Origin: Bacteroidota bacterium
GTDB taxonomy: Bacteria > Bacteroidota > Bacteroidia > Chitinophagales > Chitinophagaceae
Reading direction: 5' to 3'
DNA: 64,000 bases
Assembly: GCA_016706595.1 (NCBI GenBank)
Contig: JADJJH010000002.1
Coordinates: 1-64,000 of the forward strand
How positions within the stretch are numbered: the stretch's first letter is position 1; each line of letters opens with the position of its first letter. The translations under genes and the position numbers were made by a program. Below, one piece after another: positions 1 to 7,650 of the stretch. The notes under the pieces were generated by a model. It had not been told where the DNA came from. It saw only the letters and a program-made list of their open reading frames with translations, and searched no databases.

Positions 1-290
1 AAACTGATAACTTGAATTTTGAAAATCATTTTACCCGGGCTTTGCCCATTACAAAACACCTCAAATAATACATGATATAACAAGAATGGAGTGATTAAAA
101 AAATCTCTGTCAAACCAAAAGCATTCGCATGCTCAATTGAAAATGCGCTGTTTAACAATTTCGACATCAATGTCCAAAAAACAATAAGTAGAAAAAAATC
201 GATGAACCAAGCAAACAACCGATAATGAATCGGCGAAGTTTCGAATTGCAAATCGATATTGAATGTAGTATTTACGGTCAGTAGCGCCAC
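1..290 (-). CDS. RDD family membrane protein (C-terminus beyond window edge)
   Basis: Translating the minus strand from about position 290 down to 1 gives a typical RDD protein. After a short leader come RLFAWFIDFFLLIVFW (arginine plus the membrane-embedded aspartate), a second hydrophobic segment and NGQSPGKMIFKIQVI, the conserved end of the RDD core. RDD proteins are small multi-spanning inner-membrane proteins of mostly unknown function; some are linked to ion exchange. The start is uncertain. An in-frame stop lies about 40 bases upstream and no ATG follows it. GTG at 290 and CTG at 281 are the candidates, and the CTG would give the leader most usual for Bacteroidota RDD proteins. A point change or base error in the start codon is possible. 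The protein continues past base 1. Confidence 0.75.
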   Translation of the reverse strand, partial: MALLTVNTTFNIDLQFETSPIHYRLFAWFIDFFLLIVFWTLMSKLLNSAFSIEHANAFGLTEIFLITPFLLYHVLFEVFCNGQSPGKMIFKIQVIS

Positions 291-483
291 AAGGTAAATG
301 TAATACCGATTTATAAAAAATCGTGGTAATTACATTTCAATATGAGAATTATCCTTCAAATGATACTATCCATGCGTATGTATCGTAACCCGATCTGGAA
401 TTTACTTTTTTCGAAAGGGTTTATCATCAATTCATTCAACATGTTTACTTTATTCAATTCATACTAATTGAATTAGATAGCCA

Positions 484-831
484 TTACTCCTCATCAAAAT
501 AGGCAATGATATGTTGCTTCAATAATTGCTCTTGTTTTTGTAGGCTTTCGGCCGGTGGTGTTTCAACTAATTTATAATGTGGCCAACCATCTGTGTCGTG
601 TCCATCATATTCGTAATATCCGCTTTGCGATAAAAGCGTACAAACGGCAATATGCATTAAATCTTGCTTTTGTTCTTTAGTAAATGGCTTCTCTGGCACC
701 TTTCCCAACTCATTTATCCCTATTAAATATAAGATGGCCTCCATATCTGGTTTCTTGCCAAATTTTTCAATGAACATGCTTTCTACCTGCATCCATTTTT
801 CATTGAATGCTAATTCGGTTAATAAATTCAT
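484..831 (-). CDS. Conserved hypothetical protein, 115 aa
   Basis: This is a small soluble acidic protein with no signal peptide or membrane segment. It is predicted mostly alpha-helical, with lysine/glutamine-rich helices at both ends and an aromatic stretch in the middle (GYYEYDGHDTDGWPHYK). I recognise no catalytic motif. It starts with an ATG at 831 and is followed by a short gap before the divergent secreted-protein gene. Proteins of this type are common as uncharacterised single genes in Bacteroidota, but I cannot assign a family. Codon usage fits neighbouring genes, so it is probably real. Confidence 0.6.
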   Translation of the reverse strand: MNLLTELAFNEKWMQVESMFIEKFGKKPDMEAILYLIGINELGKVPEKPFTKEQKQDLMHIAVCTLLSQSGYYEYDGHDTDGWPHYKLVETPPAESLQKQEQLLKQHIIAYFDEE

Positions 832-1044
832 GTTGCAATATTAATCACATAGTTTCATTATGCTTTACATTATAGATCAGAATTTTGTCCAACATTCAAT
901 GCCCTTGAAGTATACACAAAATAGGCAGAGGTCTATTGAACTTCCTGCTCGAATCATTTTCTAATGTACACAAGTTTTGGTTTAATAACAAGTTTCATTG
1001 ACATTAGAGTTGTACTTTCATATAGAAATTTATTCAAGGTTTAT

Positions 1045-1887
1045 ATGGTTAAAAATCTTTGCTTGCTCGTATTGACATTATTTTGTGGTTTGCAGACTTA
1101 TGCGCAATATACTTTTGAATTACATGTAGATAATGGGATGCAAGTAGGAAATACCGACAATTATTCGGTAAGCGGCACAGTAATCAGCGGAAGAATTGAA
1201 AAAGGTAAAACTTATTTTTTGGAGGATGGAGCCGAAATAGTCATCATTAATATTATTTCTTCTAAAACCGCTACAACGGTTCCGGTAGCTAACAGTCCTG
1301 AAAATGTTTCTCTTTCAATGCGTTGCAAAAATTTCAGACCTACCCATGGAGATGTGATGAAGGCCATTAGTACCCGACCCTCGTATGGTGGTGGCACAAC
1401 AAAAATTCGAGCCAATACTTTACCTGAAGGTGTGCTAACCTGTAGAATCAACGGACGAATATATCGAGCCAAAGCCGTTAGTAAGCCTGTTCATGTGCGA
1501 TCATCCAATATGCTTGATTTGTTTTTTATTGCTGAAGATGAATCTGTAATATGGCTTCAAATTAATGGCTTTTCAGATATAGAAACTTTACCGTTAACTA
1601 CTACTTCAGATACTAGCCAAAAAGAGATGATGCTGATATGTAAACTTGCCTATATGCCTAAAGGATATCGACCAACCGATATGCCAACTTCATACAAAGC
1701 TTATGAAGATTTTAAAGGCAATTCAGGCATTGTTGTCACCTCGCTCAATCGTTACAAAAAAACATTATCACTTGAGTTTTCAGGTACATTACGACCTAAT
1801 GCTAAGCTGCTTGAAGACCAACCTAGTGCCGGTTTGTTTTATATCACAGAAGGAAGAGTTGATAATATTGGTTGGGATTCGTTTTAA
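1045..1887 (+). CDS. Secreted protein with EF-Tu domain-II-like barrel
   Basis: An open frame extends upstream to 964, but the ATG at 1045 is preferred because it begins a clean signal peptide (MVKNLCLLVLTLFCGLQTYAQ) with a probable cut after YAQ. The next ~90 residues resemble the second domain of translation GTPases such as EF-Tu: SVSGTVISGRIEKGK matches the GTVVTGRIERGK strand, followed by an ENVSLSMR stretch and GDVMKA, like the ENVGLLLRG...GMVLAKP part of EF-Tu. No GTPase domain is present. The C-terminal ~190 residues are an unrecognised beta-rich region. Its stop codon lies inside the first unit of the downstream tandem array. The protein is likely periplasmic or surface-exposed. The function is unknown and the fold assignment is my inference from motif similarity. 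Confidence 0.6.
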   Translation: MVKNLCLLVLTLFCGLQTYAQYTFELHVDNGMQVGNTDNYSVSGTVISGRIEKGKTYFLEDGAEIVIINIISSKTATTVPVANSPENVSLSMRCKNFRPTHGDVMKAISTRPSYGGGTTKIRANTLPEGVLTCRINGRIYRAKAVSKPVHVRSSNMLDLFFIAEDESVIWLQINGFSDIETLPLTTTSDTSQKEMMLICKLAYMPKGYRPTDMPTSYKAYEDFKGNSGIVVTSLNRYKKTLSLEFSGTLRPNAKLLEDQPSAGLFYITEGRVDNIGWDSF

Positions 1888-2243
1888 CGATATATAGTCC
1901 CCATGGGACTCTAATGTTTCGTGATTTCGAGTTAACGATATATAGTCCCCATGGGACTTTAATGTTTCGTGATTTCGTGTTAGCGATATATAGTCACGAT
2001 AGACTTTAATGTTTCGTGATTTCGACTTAACGATATATACTCACGATAGGAATTGAATGTTTCTTGTTTTCGTGTTAGCGATATATACTTACGATGGGAC
2101 TTTAATGTTTTAAGTTTTCGTGTTAGCGATATATACTCACGATAGACTTTAATGTTTCGTGATTTCGAGTTAACGATATATACTCTCGATAGGACTTTAA
2201 TGTTTCATGTTTTCGTGTTAGCGATATATACTCACGATGGGAC
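1882..2243 (+). repeat. Tandem array A: 8 units, period 47-48 bp
   Basis: The box CGATATATA recurs at 1888, 1936, 1984, 2031, 2079, 2127, 2174 and 2222, so spacing is 47 or 48 bp. A unit reads roughly GTTAACGATATATAGTCCCC, then ATGGGAC, TTTAATGTTTCGTGATTTCG. The centre is a short palindrome (GTCCC-CAT-GGGAC) that is intact in the first two units and degenerate afterwards, for example AGTC...GACT. The last unit is truncated after GGGAC. The array begins at the stop codon of the secreted-protein gene and lies 0.9 kb upstream of the RAYT transposase. It shares the GTTAACGATAT motif, inverted, with array B. Confidence 0.9.
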
Positions 2244-2450
2244 AATACAGTTTTATGCTTTTATAGATTGTGATAATTAGACCTCAGTTTCTTATAGATA
2301 TCTTAACTTTTTGAAGCTAGGGCATAGTGTTCTAAAAGCTATATTTGAATTACCAAATTTAAATCTATCATGAAAATATCATCTATCTACTTGAAAGGAA
2401 ATTCAACTTATTACGGCATTGAGTGAGAAATATTACTAGCTCGAAAGTGG

Positions 2451-3150
2451 TTTCATATCGTTATCCTAAAAAAGACCAACCGACACCTACCCCTTAGGGG
2501 TTTCATATTGTTAACCTAAAAAAGACCAACCGACACTTATCCCATAGGGGTTTCATATCGATAACCTAAAAAAAGAGCATCCAACACTAACCCCATAGGG
2601 GTTTCATATCGTTAACCTAAAAAAGAGCATCCAACACTAACCCCATAGGGGTTTCATATCGTTAACCTAAAAAGAGCATCCAACACTAACCCCATAGGGG
2701 TTTCATATCGTTAACCTAAAAAAGATCAACCGACACCTACCCCATAGGGGTTTCATATCGTTATCCTAAAAAAGACCAACCGACACCTACCCCTCAGGGG
2801 TTTCATATTGTTAACCTAAAAAAGACCAACCGACACCTACCCCTTAGGGGTTTCATATCGTTAACCTAAAAAAGATCAACCGACACTTACCCTATAGGGG
2901 TTTCATATCGTTAACCTAAAAAAGAGCATCCAACACTAACCCCATAGGGGTTTCATATCGTTAACCTAAAAAAGATCAACCGACACCTACCCCATAGGGG
3001 TTTCATATTGTTAACCTAAAAAAGAGCATCCAACACTAACCCCATAGGGGTTTCATATCGTTAACCTAAAAAAGAGCATCCAACACTAACCCCATAGGGG
3101 TTTCATATTGTTAACCTAAAAAAGATCAACCGACACTAATCCCATAGGGA
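2451..3150 (+). repeat. Tandem array B: 14 units, period 50 bp
   Basis: The box TTTCATAT(C/T)G recurs 14 times (2451, 2501, 2551, 2602, 2652, 2701, then every 50 bases to 3101). Each unit holds CATATCGTTAACCTAAAAAA, a 17-base segment and the palindrome ACCCC-ATA-GGGGT (or CCCCTTAGGGG, CCCCTCAGGGG). The 17-base segment exists in only two types: a CAACCGACAC type (units 1, 2, 6-9, 11, 14) and a GCATCCAACAC type (units 3-5, 10, 12, 13). The array ends 21 bases before the RAYT start codon. Read on the other strand, its motif GTTAACGATATG plus CCCC/GGGG hairpin corresponds to that of array A. There are no cas genes and only two spacer-like variants, so it is not a CRISPR array. Confidence 0.92.
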
Positions 3151-3171
3151 TGATATGTCGCTACAAAAACT

Positions 3172-3633
3172 ATGGCAAACACCTATACCCAAATACACAT
3201 TCAATTTGTATTTGCTGTGAAACACCGAAGAGCCTTAATTGAATCTAACTGGAAAAATGAATTCTATAAGTACATTACCGGCATCATCCAAAATAATCAG
3301 CATAAAGTAATAATCATCAACGGTGTTGAAGACCATATCCACATTTTGGTTGGACTAAGACCTACTCAATCTATTTCCGATTTATTGAAGGAAATCAAAG
3401 GAAGTTCTTCAAAATGGATTAATGAAAAGGGCTTTACAAAAATGCGATTCGAGTGGCAAGAAGGTTATGGTGCGTTTTCATATGGTCTGTCAAGTTTGAA
3501 AAATGTTATTCGATATATTGAAAACCAAGAACAACATCATGCCAAACAAAATTTCATTACTGAATATATTGATATGTTACACGAAAACAATATTGCATTT
3601 GATGAACGATATATCTTTAAGGATTTACTTTAG
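3172..3633 (+). CDS. REP-associated tyrosine transposase (RAYT), IS200/Y1 family
   Basis: This 153-residue protein has the complete Y1 HUH-nuclease signature. The metal-binding HUH pair is H55-I-H57 in EDHIHILVGL, followed by the SISDLLKEIKGSSSKWIN helix and WQEGYGAFSYG. The catalytic tyrosine is Y115 in IRYIENQEQHH, with the usual glutamine four residues later (Q119). Such enzymes nick and join single-stranded DNA at small hairpins; RAYTs are single-copy domesticated relatives that spread REP palindromes. No accessory tnpB or flanking IS ends are visible. The two hairpin arrays immediately upstream are the obvious candidate substrates. The last codons contain CGATATAT, resembling the array A box. 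The start ATG follows the last array B unit directly, so the promoter may lie within the array. Confidence 0.9.
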   Translation: MANTYTQIHIQFVFAVKHRRALIESNWKNEFYKYITGIIQNNQHKVIIINGVEDHIHILVGLRPTQSISDLLKEIKGSSSKWINEKGFTKMRFEWQEGYGAFSYGLSSLKNVIRYIENQEQHHAKQNFITEYIDMLHENNIAFDERYIFKDLL

Positions 3634-3672
3634 TTGATGCATATCATGTTCTAAAAATTTTACACTAAATTT

Positions 3673-6492
3673 TTAATGCGCTTGCAACCAATTTTCACCC
3701 ATACCCACTTCGGCTACTACCGGTACCTCATTGGGCAAAAGCATTGCATTTTGCATACCACTTAAAATTATTTCTTTCAGTGCTTCCGCTTCTTCCTTTA
3801 CCACATCAAATACTAATTCATCATGTACCTGCAAAACCATCCGGCTCTGTAATTTATGATCAAGTATTTGTTGATGAATATCTATCATCGCCAATTTAAT
3901 CATATCGGCAGCGCTTCCTTGTATGGGTGAATTAATTGCATTACGTTCAGCAAAAGCACGCACCGTAAAATTTTGCGAATTAATATCTCGCAGCCAACGT
4001 TTTCTTCCCATTAAGGTTTGTACATAACCATGTTGTTTGGCAAATGCAATCGTATCATCCATATAACATTGAATACCACTAAACTCCTTTTTATAATTGT
4101 CTATAATTTCTTTCGCCTCACTTCTACTTATACCCAAATTATCTGCTAAGCCAAAGGCTCCTTGTCCGTAAATAATTCCAAAGTTTACACTTTTTGCTTT
4201 ATATCGTTGCTCTTTTGTTACTTCGTTTTCAGCAATATTATACACTTTGGCTGCCGTGGCGGTATGAATATCTTTATGTTGTTTAAAGGCTTCACACATA
4301 GCTTCATCGCCACTAATCGCGGCTACAATTCGTAATTCAATTTGCGAATAATCGGCACTCATTAATAATCGGCTTTCGTCACGCGGAATAAAGGCCTTTC
4401 GAATTTCACGGCCTTGCTCAGTACGTATCGGAATATTTTGCAAGTTTGGATTGATACTCGATAACCTTCCCGTAACAGCAATGGTTTGTGCAAAGGTTGT
4501 GTGCACTCGTCCCGACTTCGGATTAATTAATTCGGGCAAAGTATCTACATAAGTATTTTTTAATTTAGTGAACTCTCTGAAAGTTAAAATCTCATTACAA
4601 ATTTCATGTTCATTGGCCAACTTTGCTAATACTTCTTCACCGGTTGCGTATTGTCCGGTTTTAGTTTTCTTGGCTTTCGGATCGAGTTTTAGTTTTTCGA
4701 AAAGCACTTCACCTAACTGCTTGGGAGATGCTAAATTAAATCGTACACCGGCTTGCTTGTAAACACTCTCTTCAGATGTTTTGGCTAGTTTTTCTAATTC
4801 AACACTATACGAATGTAAGAATCCCGTATCTACCTTAATCCCTTCAAATTCCATTTGCGTAAGCACAGGAATCAGAGGATTATCTACTTCATAAAATATT
4901 TTCTCAACGTCATTTTCCTTTAATATGTCAACAAATTTTTCTTTAAGCTGCAAAGTAATGTCTGCGTCTTCGGCGGCATATTCTTTAATTTTCTCCAATT
5001 CAACATCGCGCATATTACCTTGATTCTTTCCCTTCTTACCAATTAGTTCTTCAATGGAAACCGGTGTATAGGCTAAGTATTTTTCGCTAAGCAAATCCAT
5101 ACTTCGTTTACCATCCGGCTCAAATGCATAATGGGCTAGCATAGTATCAAACAATTTCCCTTTGATCTCGATACCATAGTTTTTTAAAACCAATAAATCA
5201 TACTTAATATTTTGCCCTATCCAGGTTATGTTTTCATCTTTAAATAATGTGTTGCAGGTGTCCAATAATTTTAATGTTTCATCTCTGCTTGCCGAACAAG
5301 GCACATAAAAAGCTTCATGGGCTTTTATTGAAAAACTTAAACCAACCAGTTCACATTGGTTAGCATCGAGTCCAGTAGTTTCGGTATCAAAACAAATTTC
5401 TGTTTGTTTTTGTATGCTTTGAATAAATGCGGTTAATTTTTCATTCGTGTTCAAGACTTGATAATCGTGGATAACGGTATTAATATTTTGCATGGGCACC
5501 AAGCCATCAAATAATGACGCTTGGGTTGCATTTTCATCTTGCTTAACTTTTTTGTCCTTGGTTTCAACATCATTCCCAAATAAATCTTTTTGTTGATCGT
5601 TGTTTGATCCCACTTGAAATCCATCACCCAATAGTCGTTTGCCTAGGGTTCTAAATTCTAATTCATTAAAAATTTCATTGAGTATCTCTGGGTTACGTTC
5701 CGATAATCTAAAGCTCTCTTCATGAAATTCACAAGGCACGTGAAGTATGATGGTGGCTAATTTTTTACTCATGATGGCATCCTCTTTACCGGCTCTTACC
5801 TTTTCACCTAGAGCGCCTTTTATCTTATCGGCATTTTCTAAAACATTTTCAAGTGTGCCATACTCTTTTAATAATTTAGCCGCTGTTTTTTCGCCAACGC
5901 CTTTAATGCCGGGTATATTATCTACCGCATCGCCCATTAATCCAAGTATATCAATCACTTGCGAAATATTTTCGATATCCCATTTTTCACAAACTTCTTT
6001 GGGGCCCATAATTTCAAACTTCCCACCTTGAAAAGGGGGTTTATAAATGAATACTTTATCGCTCACTAATTGACCATAATCTTTATCGGGTGTCACCATA
6101 AAAACATCATATCCTTCATTGGCTGCTTTCACACTTAGGGTGCCAATTATATCATCGGCTTCGTAACCATTAGCTTCAATAATTGGGATATTAAAACCTT
6201 GTAATATTTTTTTTATATCGGGCACGGCCGCTAAAATATCTTCTGGTGTTTCTTGTCGGTTGGCTTTATAATCGGCAAAATCGGTGTGCCTTTCAGTAAG
6301 TTCTTTGGTATCAAAACAAACTGCCATATGGGTTGGTTTTTGATTATTTATCAAATCAATCAAGGTATTGGTAAACCCAAACTGCGCATTGGTGTTTTTG
6401 CCGGTGCTTGTAATTCGCGGACTACGAACTAAGGCATAGTAAGCACGAAATATGAGTGCAAAGGCATCAAGTAAAAACAATTTTTTTTCCAT
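3673..6492 (-). CDS. polA: DNA polymerase I
   Basis: The 939-residue length is usual for a three-domain Pol I. Residues 1-~290 are the 5'-3' exonuclease (FLLDAFALIFRAYYA, CFDTKELTERH, GYEADDIIGT, MGDAVDNIPGIKGVGEKTA). Residues ~345-530 are a 3'-5' proofreading domain that keeps its acidic residues (D369 and E371 in CFDTETTGLD), so it appears catalytically competent, unlike the dead domain of some Pol I. The C-terminal ~400 residues are the polymerase, with motif A SADYSQIELR, motif B RYKAKSVNFGIIYGQ and motif C LQVHDELVFDV. It repairs DNA and removes Okazaki primers. A lysine/aspartate-rich linker near residues 295-335 separates the exonuclease from the rest. It is convergent with the RAYT gene and monocistronic. 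Confidence 0.98.
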   Translation of the reverse strand: MEKKLFLLDAFALIFRAYYALVRSPRITSTGKNTNAQFGFTNTLIDLINNQKPTHMAVCFDTKELTERHTDFADYKANRQETPEDILAAVPDIKKILQGFNIPIIEANGYEADDIIGTLSVKAANEGYDVFMVTPDKDYGQLVSDKVFIYKPPFQGGKFEIMGPKEVCEKWDIENISQVIDILGLMGDAVDNIPGIKGVGEKTAAKLLKEYGTLENVLENADKIKGALGEKVRAGKEDAIMSKKLATIILHVPCEFHEESFRLSERNPEILNEIFNELEFRTLGKRLLGDGFQVGSNNDQQKDLFGNDVETKDKKVKQDENATQASLFDGLVPMQNINTVIHDYQVLNTNEKLTAFIQSIQKQTEICFDTETTGLDANQCELVGLSFSIKAHEAFYVPCSASRDETLKLLDTCNTLFKDENITWIGQNIKYDLLVLKNYGIEIKGKLFDTMLAHYAFEPDGKRSMDLLSEKYLAYTPVSIEELIGKKGKNQGNMRDVELEKIKEYAAEDADITLQLKEKFVDILKENDVEKIFYEVDNPLIPVLTQMEFEGIKVDTGFLHSYSVELEKLAKTSEESVYKQAGVRFNLASPKQLGEVLFEKLKLDPKAKKTKTGQYATGEEVLAKLANEHEICNEILTFREFTKLKNTYVDTLPELINPKSGRVHTTFAQTIAVTGRLSSINPNLQNIPIRTEQGREIRKAFIPRDESRLLMSADYSQIELRIVAAISGDEAMCEAFKQHKDIHTATAAKVYNIAENEVTKEQRYKAKSVNFGIIYGQGAFGLADNLGISRSEAKEIIDNYKKEFSGIQCYMDDTIAFAKQHGYVQTLMGRKRWLRDINSQNFTVRAFAERNAINSPIQGSAADMIKLAMIDIHQQILDHKLQSRMVLQVHDELVFDVVKEEAEALKEIILSGMQNAMLLPNEVPVVAEVGMGENWLQAH

Positions 6493-6867
6493 GTGGGTAA
6501 AGGTAAATAAACAATTGAAGTAGGCATCACATGTTTATTCTTTTGTGGGTCATCGGCACTGCATATATCGTTCGAATTGGCGATAGCACCGTTCATCGGT
6601 GGGAAACAGGGAGCAAAGAGTAAGCAGTATTTTTTTCCCTGGCAATACACAAACCATGGATTGAATAAAAAATTGTATTCTCTTTGTAAGCAAGACAAAT
6701 TCTTGGAAGAACATACAGCTTGCAAAGCCACAGGCTTTGAAGCGACTGAGTAAACCTAGCAGAGCCCATTGCATTGCAAAAACAGAATGTATTCTGTATT
6801 CTCAACATCTTACCTTCAGCAAACAATGTCATGTAAACTATATATTCCTTTATTTCTTTAATTTGAA
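6493..6867. other. Intergenic region between polA and GGGPS
   Basis: These ~375 bases lie between divergent genes. I find no convincing gene; the overlapping short frames here lack start context and codon bias. Two small dyads are visible: CACCG-TTCAT-CGGTG near 6590 and ACAGAAT-GT-ATTCTGT at 6782-6797. The second could be a regulator site, but nothing identifies the regulator. Confidence 0.4.
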
Positions 6868-6875
6868 TATCTTTG
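6868..6875 (+). promoter_or_regulatory. -7 promoter element TATCTTTG before GGGPS
   Basis: It matches the Bacteroidota sigma-factor -7 consensus TAnnTTTG. It ends 9 bases before the ATG at 6885. A TTG that could extend the frame to 6873 lies inside this element, so it would fall upstream of the transcript; this decides for the ATG. No good -33 TTTG is visible at the usual distance. Confidence 0.6.
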
Positions 6876-6884
6876 TCGCCAAGC

Positions 6885-7643
6885 ATGAAAGGGGGAAAAA
6901 TACTTCAAAACTTTATTGAATTACGTTTACAACAACGTAAAGCTTTTGCGGTTCTTATCGATCCGGATAAAGTTGATATTAAACAAGTTCATAAAATTGC
7001 CCTCCTTTGTAACGATGCCAAAGTTGATTATGTTTTTATTGGCGGAAGTTTAATGTTGAGTCAACATTTAGATGAATGTATTTGTGCCTTTAAAGCAACA
7101 AGCAATATTCCGGTGATACTATTTCCGGGTAGTCCTTCTCAAGTTAGCAAGTTTGCCGATGCCTTATTTTACTTAAGCTTAATATCGGGTCGAAACCCTG
7201 AATTATTAATTGGCGCGCATGTAGTTTCTGCACCCATGGTAAAAGCCAGCGGATTAGAAATTATTTCGACAGGTTATATGGTGATCGATGGTGGTGCCGC
7301 TACTACGGTTTCGTATATGAGTCATAGTGCCCCAATTCCCCACGACAAAAATGATATTGCCGTTTGTACCGCCATGGCAGGCGAAATGCAAGGGAAGCAT
7401 GTTTTATATATGGATGCAGGAAGCGGTGCTCGAATGCCGATTAGTGAAAGTATGATACAAAAGGTGGCAACCCATACTGCCATTCCTTTAATTGTTGGTG
7501 GCGGAATTACTGAACCTGAAAAAGCGTATTTAAATTGTAAGGCTGGTGCTGATATTATTGTGGTGGGCAATGCCATAGAAAAAGATGCTTCTTTAATTAT
7601 AGAAATTGCTTCGGCAATTCATAGTTTACAGGTTACGGTGTAA
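6885..7643 (+). CDS. Geranylgeranylglyceryl phosphate synthase (GGGPS/PcrB family)
   Basis: A TIM-barrel prenyltransferase of ~252 residues that couples a polyprenyl diphosphate to sn-glycerol-1-phosphate, the first ether-lipid step best known from archaea. Motifs are FAVLIDPDKV at the N-terminus, FIGGSLM, the prenyl-pocket segment around VILFPGSPSQVS, ALFYLSLISGRNPELLIGAHV, EIISTGYMVIDGG, YMDAGSGA, and the phosphate-binding IVGGGITEPEKA and GADIIVVGNAIE at the C-terminus. Bacteroidota are known to carry such enzymes of the group II type. The length and the STGYMVIDGG motif fit GGGPS rather than the shorter Firmicutes PcrB. The chain length of the product cannot be read from sequence. It is a single gene with its own promoter, convergent with the esterase gene. 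Confidence 0.9.
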   Translation: MKGGKILQNFIELRLQQRKAFAVLIDPDKVDIKQVHKIALLCNDAKVDYVFIGGSLMLSQHLDECICAFKATSNIPVILFPGSPSQVSKFADALFYLSLISGRNPELLIGAHVVSAPMVKASGLEIISTGYMVIDGGAATTVSYMSHSAPIPHDKNDIAVCTAMAGEMQGKHVLYMDAGSGARMPISESMIQKVATHTAIPLIVGGGITEPEKAYLNCKAGADIIVVGNAIEKDASLIIEIASAIHSLQVTV

Positions 7644-7650
7644 ATGCCTC

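Noticed and set aside
2451..3150. CRISPR array (regular 50-bp spacing)
   Set aside because: The variable segments come in only two types, the conserved part is most of the unit, a hairpin lies in each, and no cas gene is present. The neighbour is a RAYT.
6429..6886. Three short minus-strand frames upstream of polA
   Set aside because: They overlap each other in different frames, overlap the polA start and the GGGPS promoter, and show no coding bias.
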